36,208 nt of DNA from Clostridiales bacterium (GCA_017427465.1 JAFRST010000034.1:1-36208), one strand, 5' to 3'. Shown: positions 1 to 10,013, counted from the stretch's first letter. The notes: generated by a model from the letters alone, not told the origin. Translations and numbers: made by a program.

Positions 1-1
1 A

Positions 2-136
2 TACTTTGCCGATATAAGAACTTACACAGAGACTTGTTCCCGCAACGGCATAAGCCCTTTTGACGCGCTCTCAAGACTTATGGCCGGAAATCCTTATTCA
101 CTTGATGAGGTCCTGAGTTCTGGGGACTGTGAATAG
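2..136 (+). pseudogene. C-terminal end of a transposase-like protein (cut by window start)
   Basis: Frame 2 is open from the first base and ends at a TAG at 134-136, giving 44 residues. The fragment contains ETCSRNGISPFDALSRLM followed by AGNPYSLDE, which resembles the extreme C-terminus of clostridial transposases, most likely IS66-like; this assignment is from memory of the family and is not certain. The gene start lies outside the window, so it may be an intact transposase or a remnant. It converges on the deoB-deoC fusion gene with only about 33 bases between the stop codons, so an insertion may have landed directly downstream of that gene. No terminal inverted repeat can be assigned from this end alone. 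Confidence 0.45.
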
Positions 137-141
137 TAACT

Positions 142-173
142 GTAAAAACGAACAAAAATTTATTTGTTTTTAC
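142..173. terminator. AT-rich inverted repeat, possible bidirectional terminator
   Basis: GTAAAAAC at 142-149 is an exact inverted match to GTTTTTAC at 166-173. It lies between the stop of the transposase fragment (+) and the stop of the deoB-deoC gene (-), where a shared terminator is expected. The stem is AT-only apart from two GC pairs, so strength is doubtful. It could instead be part of an insertion-sequence end. Confidence 0.4.
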
Positions 174-2005
174 TCACCGAGCTTGGATGCACCGATCCTT
201 ATAGCGCCGTTTTCTATCATTTCCCTGGCGGATGAGACAGTCCTGATGCCGCCTGCGGCCTTGATCCTTACATCCGGACCGACATAATTCTTCATGAGGA
301 TTATGTCTTCTACAGTTGCGCCTGCAGTACCAAAGCCGGTGGATGTCTTAATAAAATCTGCCTTGGCATCGGTCACGATCTTGCAGAGGCGGATCTTCTC
401 TTCTTCTGTAAGAGAGCAGGTCTCGATGATGACCTTAAGAAGGGCGCCTTTGGCATGGACAGCCTCAGATATGAGCCTTATCTCTTCATAGACCTCGTCA
501 TATCTTCCTGACTTAACGAAATTAATGTTTATGACCATGTCTATCTCTGAAGCGCCGTTGTCGCAGGCTTCTTTTGCTTCATATACCTTGGTCCCTGTTG
601 TGGAATACCCGTTCGGGAATCCTATGACAGTACATACGGCAACACGGCCCTTGGAGAATCTGACGGCATCCTTTACAAAGCAGGGCTGGACACATACTGA
701 AGCAGTCTTCATGGAAGCCGCCTTCTCAATAAGCTCCCTGATATCTTCATCTGTTGCCGTGGTCTTAAGATTCGTAAGATCCACATAGCTCATGATGTTG
801 TCCGGGTCAGGCTTGTTGGTATCGGCTTCAGGAGCGAAGTCAATCTTATAATTTCTCGCCATAAGAGAAGTGAGGACGATGCCTGAGATGTTATTAAAGC
901 CTGTAAGTTCACCCATGTTGCAGGGTGTCCTGTAGCCGTCACCGTAGATAAGGAGCGGGACGCACTCTCTTGAGTGATCGGTCGAAGGCGTGGAAGGATC
1001 GCAGCCGTGATCCGCGGTGATCAAGAGGAGGTCATCTTCCCTGAGTTTGCTTAAGATGATGCCGAGCGCGTCATCTAATTCGTGCATTGCCGCCGCGTAA
1101 CCTTCGATATCATTGCGGTGGCCGTACTTCATGTCAAAGTCAACCAGATTAACGAAGCAAAGGCCGTTGAAGTCACGGTCCATGAATTCGATCGTCTTGG
1201 CGATGCCGTCTGTGTTGCTCTTGGTGGGATTGGATTCTGTTAGGCCCTTGCCTGCAAAAAGATCATAGATCTTGCCTACGGAGATAACGTCAAAACCTTC
1301 TGCCTTGAGGAGATCCAGCATGGTGGAAGACGGCGCTGTAAGTGAGAAATCATGTCTGCCTGCAGTTCTTGTAAAGTTACCGGGCTCGCCGACAAAAGGT
1401 CTCGCGATCACTCTGCCGACTGCGTGATCACCGGTCATTACTTCTCTTGCCTTGGCACAGATATCGTACAGTTCTTCTAAAGGGACGATCTCTTCGTGTG
1501 CTGCAATCTGCAGAACGCTGTCAGCGGAAGTGTAGATGATGGGCTTGCCGGTCTTCATGTGTTCTTCACCGTAGTCTCTGATGACATCTGTTCCGCTGTA
1601 AGGCTTGTTGCAAAGGAATTCCTTGCCGGTAGCCTTCTCAAGATTCTTCATAACATCGTCAGGAAAGCCGTCCGGGTAAGTAGGCTGAGCTTTATCGGAG
1701 ATGATCCCTGCGATCTCCCAGTGGCCGATCGTCGAATCCTTGCCGGCTGAGATCTCCCTTACTCTGGCGTAAGAACCGATAGGTGAGGGGATGGATTCCT
1801 GCGCGTTCTTATAGGCTTTTATCCTCGGATCGTCTTCGCCGCCGATAGCGAGAAGCCCCATTTTCGCAAGGTTCGGAAAAGGGTCATTCGAGTATGAAAG
1901 AACAGCAGCCAGTGTGTTGCTGCCCTCATCTCCGAACTTATCCGCATCAGGTGCTCCGCCGATGCCGAAGCTGTCTGCAACTATAAGAAATACACGCTTT
2001 GCCAT
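170..2005 (-). CDS. Phosphopentomutase fused to deoxyribose-phosphate aldolase (DeoB-DeoC)
   Basis: A 611-residue protein with two complete enzymes. Residues 1 to about 393 are phosphopentomutase (DeoB): metal ligand D11, active-site segment GKDSTIGHWE (88-97), DFDMKYGHR (289-297), TADHGCDP (330-337) and H344. Residues 405-611 are deoxyribose-phosphate aldolase (DeoC): VDLTNL, CVQP, Schiff-base lysine K553 in FIKTSTGF, and K582 in KAAGGIRT. DeoB makes 2-deoxyribose-5-phosphate and DeoC splits it into acetaldehyde and glyceraldehyde-3-phosphate, so the fusion joins consecutive steps of deoxynucleoside breakdown in the cytoplasm. Usual lengths are about 390 and 220, so neither half is truncated. 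The join has no stop codon, and no ribosome-binding site precedes the internal Met405. The start has AAGGAG 9 bases upstream. The phosphorylated residue that is Thr in characterised DeoB is Ser91 here, a conservative change. Confidence 0.93.
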   Translation of the reverse strand: MAKRVFLIVADSFGIGGAPDADKFGDEGSNTLAAVLSYSNDPFPNLAKMGLLAIGGEDDPRIKAYKNAQESIPSPIGSYARVREISAGKDSTIGHWEIAGIISDKAQPTYPDGFPDDVMKNLEKATGKEFLCNKPYSGTDVIRDYGEEHMKTGKPIIYTSADSVLQIAAHEEIVPLEELYDICAKAREVMTGDHAVGRVIARPFVGEPGNFTRTAGRHDFSLTAPSSTMLDLLKAEGFDVISVGKIYDLFAGKGLTESNPTKSNTDGIAKTIEFMDRDFNGLCFVNLVDFDMKYGHRNDIEGYAAAMHELDDALGIILSKLREDDLLLITADHGCDPSTPSTDHSRECVPLLIYGDGYRTPCNMGELTGFNNISGIVLTSLMARNYKIDFAPEADTNKPDPDNIMSYVDLTNLKTTATDEDIRELIEKAASMKTASVCVQPCFVKDAVRFSKGRVAVCTVIGFPNGYSTTGTKVYEAKEACDNGASEIDMVININFVKSGRYDEVYEEIRLISEAVHAKGALLKVIIETCSLTEEEKIRLCKIVTDAKADFIKTSTGFGTAGATVEDIILMKNYVGPDVRIKAAGGIRTVSSAREMIENGAIRIGASKLGE

Positions 2006-2167
2006 ATGAATAAACTCCTTAATATGTGAGATGCCGTTAAGTAAAATAGTATGTTCTTATTATAAAACAAACTTCGAATATGTGGTTTCTGCCCATCATC
2101 TCAACGCACAAATAACAATCTATCTGTGATATAGTTTGGCGGAAAAGCGAAAAGATAAAGGAATCCA

Positions 2168-3286
2168 ATGGAAGAGATAAAGACATTTGCAGACTTGGAC
2201 CTCTCACCTGAGGTCATTAACGCGTTAAAGAAGATGGGCGTTAAGAGGCCCACGACCATACAGCAAAAAGCAATCCCCCTCATGATGGACAACATCAGCG
2301 TAATAGCTAAGGCTCCTACGGGAACGGGGAAGACTTTTGCATTCGGTATTCCGATACTTGAATATCTCAACCTGGATTCCAAACTCATCCAGGCGCTTAT
2401 CCTGTGCCCTACAAGAGAGCTTGCTCTTCAGATCACTACAGAGCTGAAAGGTCTTGCCAAGTACATCCAGGGCTTTAAGGCGGCTGCACTTATCGGCGGC
2501 CAGAGCATGCGCCTCCAGGCAGAGAAGATCCAGAAGAGACCGCAGGTTATCGTAGCTACGCCCGGACGTCTTCTGGATATGGTCGAACGCAAGATGGTGG
2601 ATATCTCACAGATCTATACTCTCGTTCTCGACGAGGCAGACGAGATGCTCAAGATGGGCTTTATCAACGATATCAGAAAGATAATGGCTATTACTCCGAA
2701 GGATAAGCAGATCGCTCTTTTCTCTGCTACGATGCCAAGAGAGATTCAGGACATCACATGGCAGTTCATGAGAGAAGCTGCTGAGATAGATGTCATGCCA
2801 AAGGCAGAAGATCACCCCGATATAGACCAGTACATAATCGAGTGTCCGGAAAAAGATAAGCTCAAGACGATCATCAAGGTGATGGCTAAAGAGGATCTAA
2901 CTAAAGTAATCGTGTTCTGCAATACGAAGGTCACCACATCCAAGGTCGGTGAGCTCCTGACGGCAGCAGGCGTATCTGCCAGAGTTCTTCACGGTGATAT
3001 CAGCCAGAGCGTCCGCAACAAGGTTATGGACCAGTACAGGGCAGGCAAGTTCGATGTGCTCGTAGCAACCGATGTTGTGGCCAGAGGTATCGATGTAGAC
3101 GATATCGAGGCAATATTCAATTACGATATTCCTAAGGAGAACGAGCTCTATCTGCACAGGATAGGACGTACCGCCCGCGCCGGCAAGTCAGGCAAAGCAT
3201 TCTCACTGGTAGCATATTTAGACCGTCCCAGAATGGAAGAGATAATAAGGTATACCAAAGTAGACCCCGCACCGTACGAAGCGTAA
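2168..3286 (+). CDS. DEAD-box ATP-dependent RNA helicase
   Basis: 372 residues forming only the two RecA-like helicase domains. Visible motifs in order: Q motif region (FADLDLSPEV to PTTIQQKAIP), Walker A APTGTGKT, PTRELA, TPGRL, DEAD as VLDEADEML, SATMP, ARGIDV and HRIGRTARAG. This family unwinds RNA duplexes and remodels RNPs in ribosome assembly and mRNA decay. The RNA-binding C-terminal tail of CshA or DeaD is absent, so this is a minimal RhlE- or CshA-type helicase and I give no symbol. AAAGGA sits 5 bases before the ATG. The gene is divergent from deoB-deoC and converges on trkH with 23 bases between the stop codons; a terminator lies inside the 3' end of trkH. Confidence 0.95.
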   Translation: MEEIKTFADLDLSPEVINALKKMGVKRPTTIQQKAIPLMMDNISVIAKAPTGTGKTFAFGIPILEYLNLDSKLIQALILCPTRELALQITTELKGLAKYIQGFKAAALIGGQSMRLQAEKIQKRPQVIVATPGRLLDMVERKMVDISQIYTLVLDEADEMLKMGFINDIRKIMAITPKDKQIALFSATMPREIQDITWQFMREAAEIDVMPKAEDHPDIDQYIIECPEKDKLKTIIKVMAKEDLTKVIVFCNTKVTTSKVGELLTAAGVSARVLHGDISQSVRNKVMDQYRAGKFDVLVATDVVARGIDVDDIEAIFNYDIPKENELYLHRIGRTARAGKSGKAFSLVAYLDRPRMEEIIRYTKVDPAPYEA

Positions 3287-3309
3287 AGCTAATTATTTTC
3301 GAGATGAGA

Positions 3310-4776
3310 TCAGCCCTGAATCTTCGGGGCTTTTTTAATGATTCCCTTATAGGTAAACGGGTTAAGAAATACGAGTATCGGGATGAGCTCGAGTCTTCCG
3401 GCGATCATGTCGAAGATCAGTACCCACTTGGACAGATCAGAGAAGAAGCTGTAGTTCTGGGTAGGGCCGACAAGTGACAGACCCGGGCCTATGTTATTGA
3501 GAGTTGCGGTGACAGAAGTGAAGATCGTAACAAGGTCATGTCCTTCGAATGCGACAACGAGCATGGATACGAAAAATACAATGAGATAAATAAAGAAATA
3601 AAGAGCAACTGAACGCTCGATATCAGTATCGATGCTCTTACCGTCCAAGCGGATCTTCTTTACTGTTCTCGGATGAATATAAGAGCTGATCTCACGCTTG
3701 AATGCCTTGAACATGATCTGGAATCTCGAGATCTTGATACCGCCGCCCGTGGAGCTTGCGCAGGCGCCGATAAACATGAGCGCGACGAGAACGAACTTGG
3801 CAAGGGAAGGCCAGAGGTCAAAGTCAGTCGTTGCAAAACCGGTGGTAGTCATTGTTGTAGCAACCTGGAAAAGCGAATGCCTTAAGGAATCACCGAGATT
3901 GCCGTATATACCGTAAACAGAGAAACAAACGATACCGGTCGCAACTGCGGCGACAGCGATATAGACTTTTGTCTCGCTCATCTTGAATGCCTTTGAGCCC
4001 TGTCTGACCACGATGTAATAATAGAAGTTGAAGTTCGCGCCGAACATGAGCATGAAAATCGCGACGATCCACTGTATATGCGGAGCGTAGGATGCGAAGC
4101 TGTCATTCCTGATGCCGAAGCCGCCTGTACCGGCCGTGCCGAATGCCGAGCATACGCTGTCGAAGAAAGGCATGCCGCAGACGGCAAGGATAATGATCTC
4201 CGTTACCGTGAGAGCCAGATAGATGTAGTAGAGCATCTTGGCCGTGGATCTTACTCTGGGGACGATCTTGCCGACAGAAGGCCCGGGGCTTTCTGCTCTC
4301 ATGAGGTTCATGTTGGAGCCGCCCGTCATGGGTACTACGGCAAGAAGGAATACGAGAACGCCCATTCCGCCGATCCAGTGTGTCAGTGAACGCCAGAGGA
4401 GTGAAGTATGGGATAAAGCTTCGACATTAGTAAGGATACTCGCACCGGTTGTGGTAAAGCCGGATGCAGTCTCGAACATCGCATCCGTGAAGCTCGGGAT
4501 CTCTTTAGTGATCATGAAAGGGATACATCCGCAGATACTTAATACGAGCCATGAAAGTGCAGTAGCTACGCATCCGTCCTTAAGAAAGACCGTCATGTTC
4601 TTCGGCTTTTTAAGGGAGATAAGGAAGCCTAAAGCCATATATGCGGCTGCGAGGATCAGGTAGACAAAGAATTCCTTCTCGCCGTATATGGCACCGCATA
4701 CAACAGGCAAAAGCATAAGAACGCCTTCGATAAGGAGGACTTTGCCCAGGATGTAAACAAGCATCTTTATGTTCAT
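3310..4776 (-). CDS. trkH: Trk-type potassium uptake channel subunit TrkH
   Basis: 488 residues with the hydrophobic pattern of the TrkH/KtrB family: pairs of membrane helices separated by pore loops. The four selectivity-filter regions are visible as GFTTTGASI, GTAGTGGFGI, TTTGFATTD and NNIGPGLS. The protein would conduct K+ inward across the cell membrane, gated by the RCK protein TrkA encoded immediately upstream. The start codon overlaps the trkA stop as ATGA (4773-4776) and no strong ribosome-binding site precedes it, suggesting translational coupling. It is the last gene of a minus-strand operon starting at 8242. Length is normal for TrkH. Confidence 0.95.
   Translation of the reverse strand: MNIKMLVYILGKVLLIEGVLMLLPVVCGAIYGEKEFFVYLILAAAYMALGFLISLKKPKNMTVFLKDGCVATALSWLVLSICGCIPFMITKEIPSFTDAMFETASGFTTTGASILTNVEALSHTSLLWRSLTHWIGGMGVLVFLLAVVPMTGGSNMNLMRAESPGPSVGKIVPRVRSTAKMLYYIYLALTVTEIIILAVCGMPFFDSVCSAFGTAGTGGFGIRNDSFASYAPHIQWIVAIFMLMFGANFNFYYYIVVRQGSKAFKMSETKVYIAVAAVATGIVCFSVYGIYGNLGDSLRHSLFQVATTMTTTGFATTDFDLWPSLAKFVLVALMFIGACASSTGGGIKISRFQIMFKAFKREISSYIHPRTVKKIRLDGKSIDTDIERSVALYFFIYLIVFFVSMLVVAFEGHDLVTIFTSVTATLNNIGPGLSLVGPTQNYSFFSDLSKWVLIFDMIAGRLELIPILVFLNPFTYKGIIKKAPKIQG
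3312..3336 (+). terminator. Rho-independent terminator of the helicase gene, inside the trkH 3' end
   Basis: AGCCCT (3312-3317) pairs with GGGGCT (3326-3331, one G-T pair) and is followed by six T residues to 3336. It serves the plus-strand helicase, yet its sequence also encodes the last residues of trkH on the other strand. Confidence 0.7.
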
Positions 4777-6154
4777 CTTAAGATATCTGTCAAATCGGAA
4801 AAGCCCTTGTTCTTGGTTACGATCATGACGCTGTCGCCGACTTCGATGAAGTCGTTACCCGTAGGGATTATGATCTTGCCGAAACGGTTGATGCAGGACA
4901 CCAGGGTATTAGGCTTGAGCTTGAGATCCTTGAGCTTTTTATCTGTGAGTGCTGATTTTTCCATGACCTTGAATTCGATCGCTTCAGCTCTCTCATCGAA
5001 AAGGTGATAAATGACTTCGATATTGCTTCCGATAGAAGCCCTCTTGGCACGTGCATATGTGATGATCGCCTCAGCCGTGATCTGCTTAGGGTAGATAACG
5101 CTTCCTAAGTCAAGACGGTTGATTACATCAGTGAAGCTGATCTTGTTGATCTTGGTTACGGACTTGATGCCCTTTGAGATCTGTCTTGCGAACAAAGAGA
5201 GCATTATGTTCTCTTCATCGATTCCCGTAAGTGCCACTACGGAGTCGACATCTCTGATGCCTGTCTCCTCGAGGAGGGCTTCGTTGATGCCGTCGCCGTT
5301 GATTATCGTTGCCTTGGGCAGGAGTTCGCTTAACTCGTCGCAGCGCTGCGCGTCCTTCTCGATGATCTTAACGTCAATACCTGTCTTGATCAGCTGGTCT
5401 GCAAGATAGTAAGCGGATTTGCCGCCGCCTATTATGATCGTGCTCTTGACGGAATTAGTCTTGAATCCGATCGATTTAAGGAACGAATGGCATACTTTTC
5501 TGGTAGCGACAAATGAAATGATATCGCCTGCAGCAAGTTCAAAAGAACCATTAGGAATGGTGACTTCATCGCCGCGCTCGACGCCTACGATAAGCAGGTC
5601 ATTGGTATAGTTGCTGCCGAGATAAGCAACGGTCTTGCCGTCAAGAACGCTGCCTTCGGGGATCTTTATCTTAACGATCTCCGCGCTGCCGTGCGCAAAC
5701 GAATTGATCAGGATGGCGGCAGGCAGATACAGAAGGCGCGCTGCTTCCACTGCGGCTTCGTATTCCGGATTGATGATCATCTCTAGACTGAGCTTTGATC
5801 TGAGATAAGGGATCTCCTTACCGTAGTCAGGATTCCTTACACGCGCGATCGTTGCAAGGTTCTTGTTGAACTGCTTGGCTATAGTGCAGCAAAGGAGATT
5901 GAGCTCGTCTGATTCCGTAACGGCGATGAAAAGATCTGCAGAAGATACTCCTGCTTCCTCGAGCACTTCGTGGCTCGCGCCGTTACCTATGACGCCCATG
6001 CAGTCGCAAAGATTTGCGAGCTCGGTCAGGCGGTCGACGTTCTTATCGATAATTACCAGATCGTGGCCCTCTTCGGAAAGCCTGTTAACCAGGGTGTCGC
6101 CGACTTTACCGGCACCGACGACGATGATCTTTAATCCTCTTTTACCTAAAGAAA

Positions 6155-6158
<4 letters not shown>
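4773..6158 (-). CDS. trkA: Trk potassium uptake regulatory subunit TrkA
   Basis: 461 residues with a duplicated RCK layout, as in classical TrkA. The first Rossmann nucleotide-binding motif is VVGAGKVG (about residues 13-20); the second is IIGGGKSAYYLADQL near residue 240. Each is followed by a TrkA-C type ligand domain. The protein sits on the cytoplasmic face and binds NAD(H) or ATP/ADP to gate TrkH. Its ATG overlaps the stop of the upstream CobW gene as ATGA (6155-6158) and its own stop overlaps the trkH start in the same way, so the three genes look translationally coupled. Confidence 0.95.
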
Positions 6159-7267
<1,109 letters not shown>

Positions 7268-7291
7268 TAAAAATGCCTCTTTTCTATATTG

Positions 7292-8242
7292 TCAATTGAA
7301 ATAAATAACTTCGTTATCGGGCTTGCTGGTTATGGCATAGTCCTCGACCGTAAGGCAAGGAACATTGATCTTGCCGCCCTGACCGTCATCGTCTTCAAAA
7401 TACCTGACCTGGCCTGTGACCTTGAGCCACTGGCCTACAGGGAAATTCGACTTGTATTCGTAAAAACAGAGGACGCCCATCATCTGTATGTCAGCGGCAC
7501 AGCATGTGTATGCCTGTCTCTGAAGAACGAACGCGCGTCCCTGGAATTCTCTCAATACCACTGCCTGGCCGATCAAGCTGATCCTCTTGCCGTTATAGCG
7601 GTTCATGTTGTCCATCGCGTCAGTGTAGAAAAGACCGAAGTCCTCTGCTGCGATGTGGCAGGGGTTCTGGTTGAGATCGAAGGGAAGATGGTCTTCGATC
7701 CTGATGATCTTGTTGTCCTCGCCGAGGAAGTTGATGCTCATGCCGGGATTGACGGCCTTGACCGAGCCTCTGAGCTTGGGGAGATTATCGTTCTCTTCGT
7801 CTACTCTGTTGAAGATGACCGTATCGCCGTATCTGAAATAGTCGGCGAACAGCGTCTGCATATTCCTGAAATAATTGCCGTATGTCGAAGCATCGATGAC
7901 TACGACTGCAGCAGCAAGTGCCCATCTCTCAGGCACGTCGACCTTCTCGAAAAACTCGGCAGGCGATACGGAGCCGTTCCACTCGATGAAAACGACGCCG
8001 GGCTTGTATTTAGCTTCGATATCGAAGGTCATGTCCTTGTCGACATCATCGGTATCGCAGTTAATGATTACGGGGTCAGCACCTTCGTAATTTGCGGGGA
8101 TATATTCTTCTTCACCTTCCTCGGTGTTGATTACGACGACCTTGCGGTTTTTGAAGTTCTCGCCGCCGATCCATGAACAGATAACGGAAGTCTTACCGCT
8201 GTCCAGAAAACCGGTGAAAAAGTATACAAGACAATCATCCAT
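7292..8242 (-). CDS. CobW-like P-loop protein with a YcgQ/DUF1980-like C-terminal domain
   Basis: 316 residues. The N-terminal half has a Walker A motif FTGFLDSGKTS (9-19), VVVIDAS (113-119) and FNRVD (144-148, an NKxD-like site), so it is a G3E-type fold. The CxCC metal motif of this family is not present, and the place where IEPSG is expected reads IEWNG. The C-terminal part (about 215-300) has AYTCCAADIQMMG and LKVTGQV, resembling the OB-like domain of the TIGR03943/YcgQ family that accompanies YcgR permeases. Function is unknown; a role in metal handling is inferred from family and neighbour. It is the first gene of the operon leading to trkA-trkH, with AGAGG upstream of the ATG and a good sigma-A type promoter. 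Confidence 0.72.
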   Translation of the reverse strand: MDDCLVYFFTGFLDSGKTSVICSWIGGENFKNRKVVVINTEEGEEEYIPANYEGADPVIINCDTDDVDKDMTFDIEAKYKPGVVFIEWNGSVSPAEFFEKVDVPERWALAAAVVVIDASTYGNYFRNMQTLFADYFRYGDTVIFNRVDEENDNLPKLRGSVKAVNPGMSINFLGEDNKIIRIEDHLPFDLNQNPCHIAAEDFGLFYTDAMDNMNRYNGKRISLIGQAVVLREFQGRAFVLQRQAYTCCAADIQMMGVLCFYEYKSNFPVGQWLKVTGQVRYFEDDDGQGGKINVPCLTVEDYAITSKPDNEVIYFN

Positions 8243-8269
8243 AAATAGTGCACCTCTTTAACAGATAAT

Positions 8270-8298
8270 ATTTTGTCCCTGATTTGTTATTATTTCAA
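8270..8298 (-). promoter_or_regulatory. Candidate promoter of the CobW-CobW-trkA-trkH operon
   Basis: On the minus strand, TTGAAA (8293-8298) and CAAAAT (8270-8275) are separated by 17 bases, about 30 bases upstream of the first start codon. No clear Zur-type palindrome was identified. Confidence 0.5.
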
Positions 8299-8350
8299 GC
8301 AAGAAAAGATATAAAATCAAATATAAACATTTCAAAATTTGGGAGTTTTG

Positions 8351-9352
8351 ATGAATTCGGTAAAGATCGGTGACATAAAAATAAAGAACCCGGTAGCTCT
8401 CAGCCCGATGGCGGGAATAAGCAGCCTTCCGTTCAGGATCATCTGCAACGAGATGGGTGCCGGATACAGCCCGACAGAGCTCGTCAGCGCGAGGTCAATA
8501 AGATACAACGGCGTCGGGAAGAGCCTCAGATATATGAGAATATCTCCTGAAGAGGAGGGAATCACCGCAATCCAGCTTTTCGGAAGCGAACCGGACGATT
8601 TCAAGGCTGCGATAGAGACCATTCTGGATACGCCGGTATTAAAGGAGGTCTCCATTATTGACATCAACATGGGATGTCCCGTGCCCAAGGTCATAAAGAC
8701 AGGTTCAGGCAGTGCCCTGATGGAGGATCCGGCAAGGGCAGCCGGGATCGTGAAGGCCTGCAAGAGGACTTTGGAAAGCGTTTGCCCCAGGATTCCCGTG
8801 ACTGTTAAGACAAGGACGGGTTATAATGCCGAAGACAAAGGGAAGCCTGATTTTGCCAAGGCATTAGCTGATGCGGGCTGCGATATGCTGTGCGTTCACG
8901 GCAGGACCAGGCCCCAGATGTATCACGGTGAGAGCTCCAATCAGGCAATCGCTGTGATGAGAGAAGCGGTAAGAGATTACAAGATCCCGTTCTTCGCGAA
9001 CGGAGATATTTGTGATACGGCATCCGCAAAGAGGATAATAGAAGAGACAGGTTGCGACGGCATCATGATCGGCAGGGCTGCCAGGGGCAACCCCTGGGTT
9101 TTCGAACAGGTCATAGCAGGACTTGCAGGAAGCGAAGAGCCGAAGTATCCTGATGCGGACGACAGGAAGCTCATGCTGATCAGAGAGCTCGAGGGCAGAA
9201 TGAAATATCTGCCGGAAGAAGTGGCAGTAAGGGAGTTTAGAAGCGTAATGCCTTTTTATATCAAAGGCCTTACGGGAAGCGCTCAGGCCAAGGTGAAGCT
9301 TTGCAGCGCGACGGGGATAGAAGAGATAAAGGAGATTTTAGGTATTGTCTGA
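8351..9352 (+). CDS. tRNA-dihydrouridine synthase (Dus family)
   Basis: 333 residues from the ATG at 8351, chosen because GGGAG lies 5 bases upstream; an in-frame TTG at 8339 would add four residues but has no ribosome-binding site. The FMN TIM barrel is recognisable: ALSPMAGISSLPFR near the start, the signature DINMGCPVPKV with catalytic Cys109, GSALMEDP, TVKTRTGY, HGRTR, FANGDI and GIMIGRAARGNPWVF. The enzyme reduces uridine to dihydrouridine in tRNA using NADPH and FMN. Length matches the bacterial DusB/NifR3 group. The last 8 bases overlap the next gene. Confidence 0.95.
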   Translation: MNSVKIGDIKIKNPVALSPMAGISSLPFRIICNEMGAGYSPTELVSARSIRYNGVGKSLRYMRISPEEEGITAIQLFGSEPDDFKAAIETILDTPVLKEVSIIDINMGCPVPKVIKTGSGSALMEDPARAAGIVKACKRTLESVCPRIPVTVKTRTGYNAEDKGKPDFAKALADAGCDMLCVHGRTRPQMYHGESSNQAIAVMREAVRDYKIPFFANGDICDTASAKRIIEETGCDGIMIGRAARGNPWVFEQVIAGLAGSEEPKYPDADDRKLMLIRELEGRMKYLPEEVAVREFRSVMPFYIKGLTGSAQAKVKLCSATGIEEIKEILGIV

Positions 9353-9977
9353 CATTGTAATAACCGTAATAGCAGTTTTGGCCGGATGCCTCATGTGCTT
9401 CGAAGGCTACAAACTGTTCAGATTGAGCCTCGGAATCGCCGGAGGAGTTGCCGGCTTCGTCCTTGGCAAACTTTTGATAGGCCTTACGGCAAACAACGGA
9501 TTCCCTTGGAGCACTACAGGAAAATTTGTGGTGTTAGCGCTCTTTGCGATCGGATGCGGGATCCTCGCGTTCAAGCTTTATATGAAGGCTCTTATCGCCA
9601 TTACTACGATAGTTTGCGCATTCTGGTTCTACGATGACTTCGGATTTTTATTCTCGAAGATCGATCACAGCGGAGCCCGCTTTGTCCTGACATGTTTATC
9701 AGGACTCGTGGTAGGCGCGGTTATCGGCGTGGTAGTCTATTATGCGCAGAAATGGACCATCTCACTGCTTACGGCATTCATCGGTGCCAGGGTGATCTCG
9801 GGTGTTCTTGCGCCGGTCCTTTGGTCTGGAATCCTGTCCGGAGATTATGCCGGCATAATCGAGCATCAGATACTCGGAGGAGACGTTGAGATCAACTATA
9901 CTCTGATAAGAGTGCTGGTCCTGGCCATCTTTTGTACCGCAGGTTTCCTGATTCAGTTAAAAACCTCAAAAAAATAG
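9345..9977 (+). CDS. Multi-pass membrane protein, DUF4203/TMEM198-like
   Basis: 210 residues beginning at a TTG codon that overlaps the dus stop by 8 bases; AAGGAG is about 10 bases upstream. About six or seven hydrophobic segments are visible, rich in Gly and small residues (GIAGGVAGFVLGKLLIG; GLVVGAVIGVVVYYAQ), which recalls the DUF4203 (TM7S3/TM198-like) membrane family. Function is unknown. No catalytic motif is seen. Overlap with dus implies co-translation, but this does not indicate a shared function. Confidence 0.75.
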   Translation: MSDIVITVIAVLAGCLMCFEGYKLFRLSLGIAGGVAGFVLGKLLIGLTANNGFPWSTTGKFVVLALFAIGCGILAFKLYMKALIAITTIVCAFWFYDDFGFLFSKIDHSGARFVLTCLSGLVVGAVIGVVVYYAQKWTISLLTAFIGARVISGVLAPVLWSGILSGDYAGIIEHQILGGDVEINYTLIRVLVLAIFCTAGFLIQLKTSKK

Positions 9978-9978
9978 T

Positions 9979-10007
9979 TTGACCAATGACCTTCCACTTG
10001 TTAAAAT
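9979..10007 (+). promoter_or_regulatory. Promoter in the intergenic region after the membrane-protein gene
   Basis: TTGACC (9979-9984), a 17-base spacer and TAAAAT (10002-10007) form a near-consensus sigma-A promoter just after the stop codon at 9977. No coding gene follows on this strand before 11301, so it may drive the small RNA candidate described next. Confidence 0.55.
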
Positions 10008-10013
10008 CAGGCT

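Noticed and set aside
7268..8338. Zur-type operator or zinc riboswitch upstream of the CobW genes
   Set aside because: No convincing palindrome or known riboswitch pattern could be seen.
8339..8350. TTG start for the dihydrouridine synthase
   Set aside because: The ATG at 8351 has a well-spaced GGGAG and matches family N-termini.
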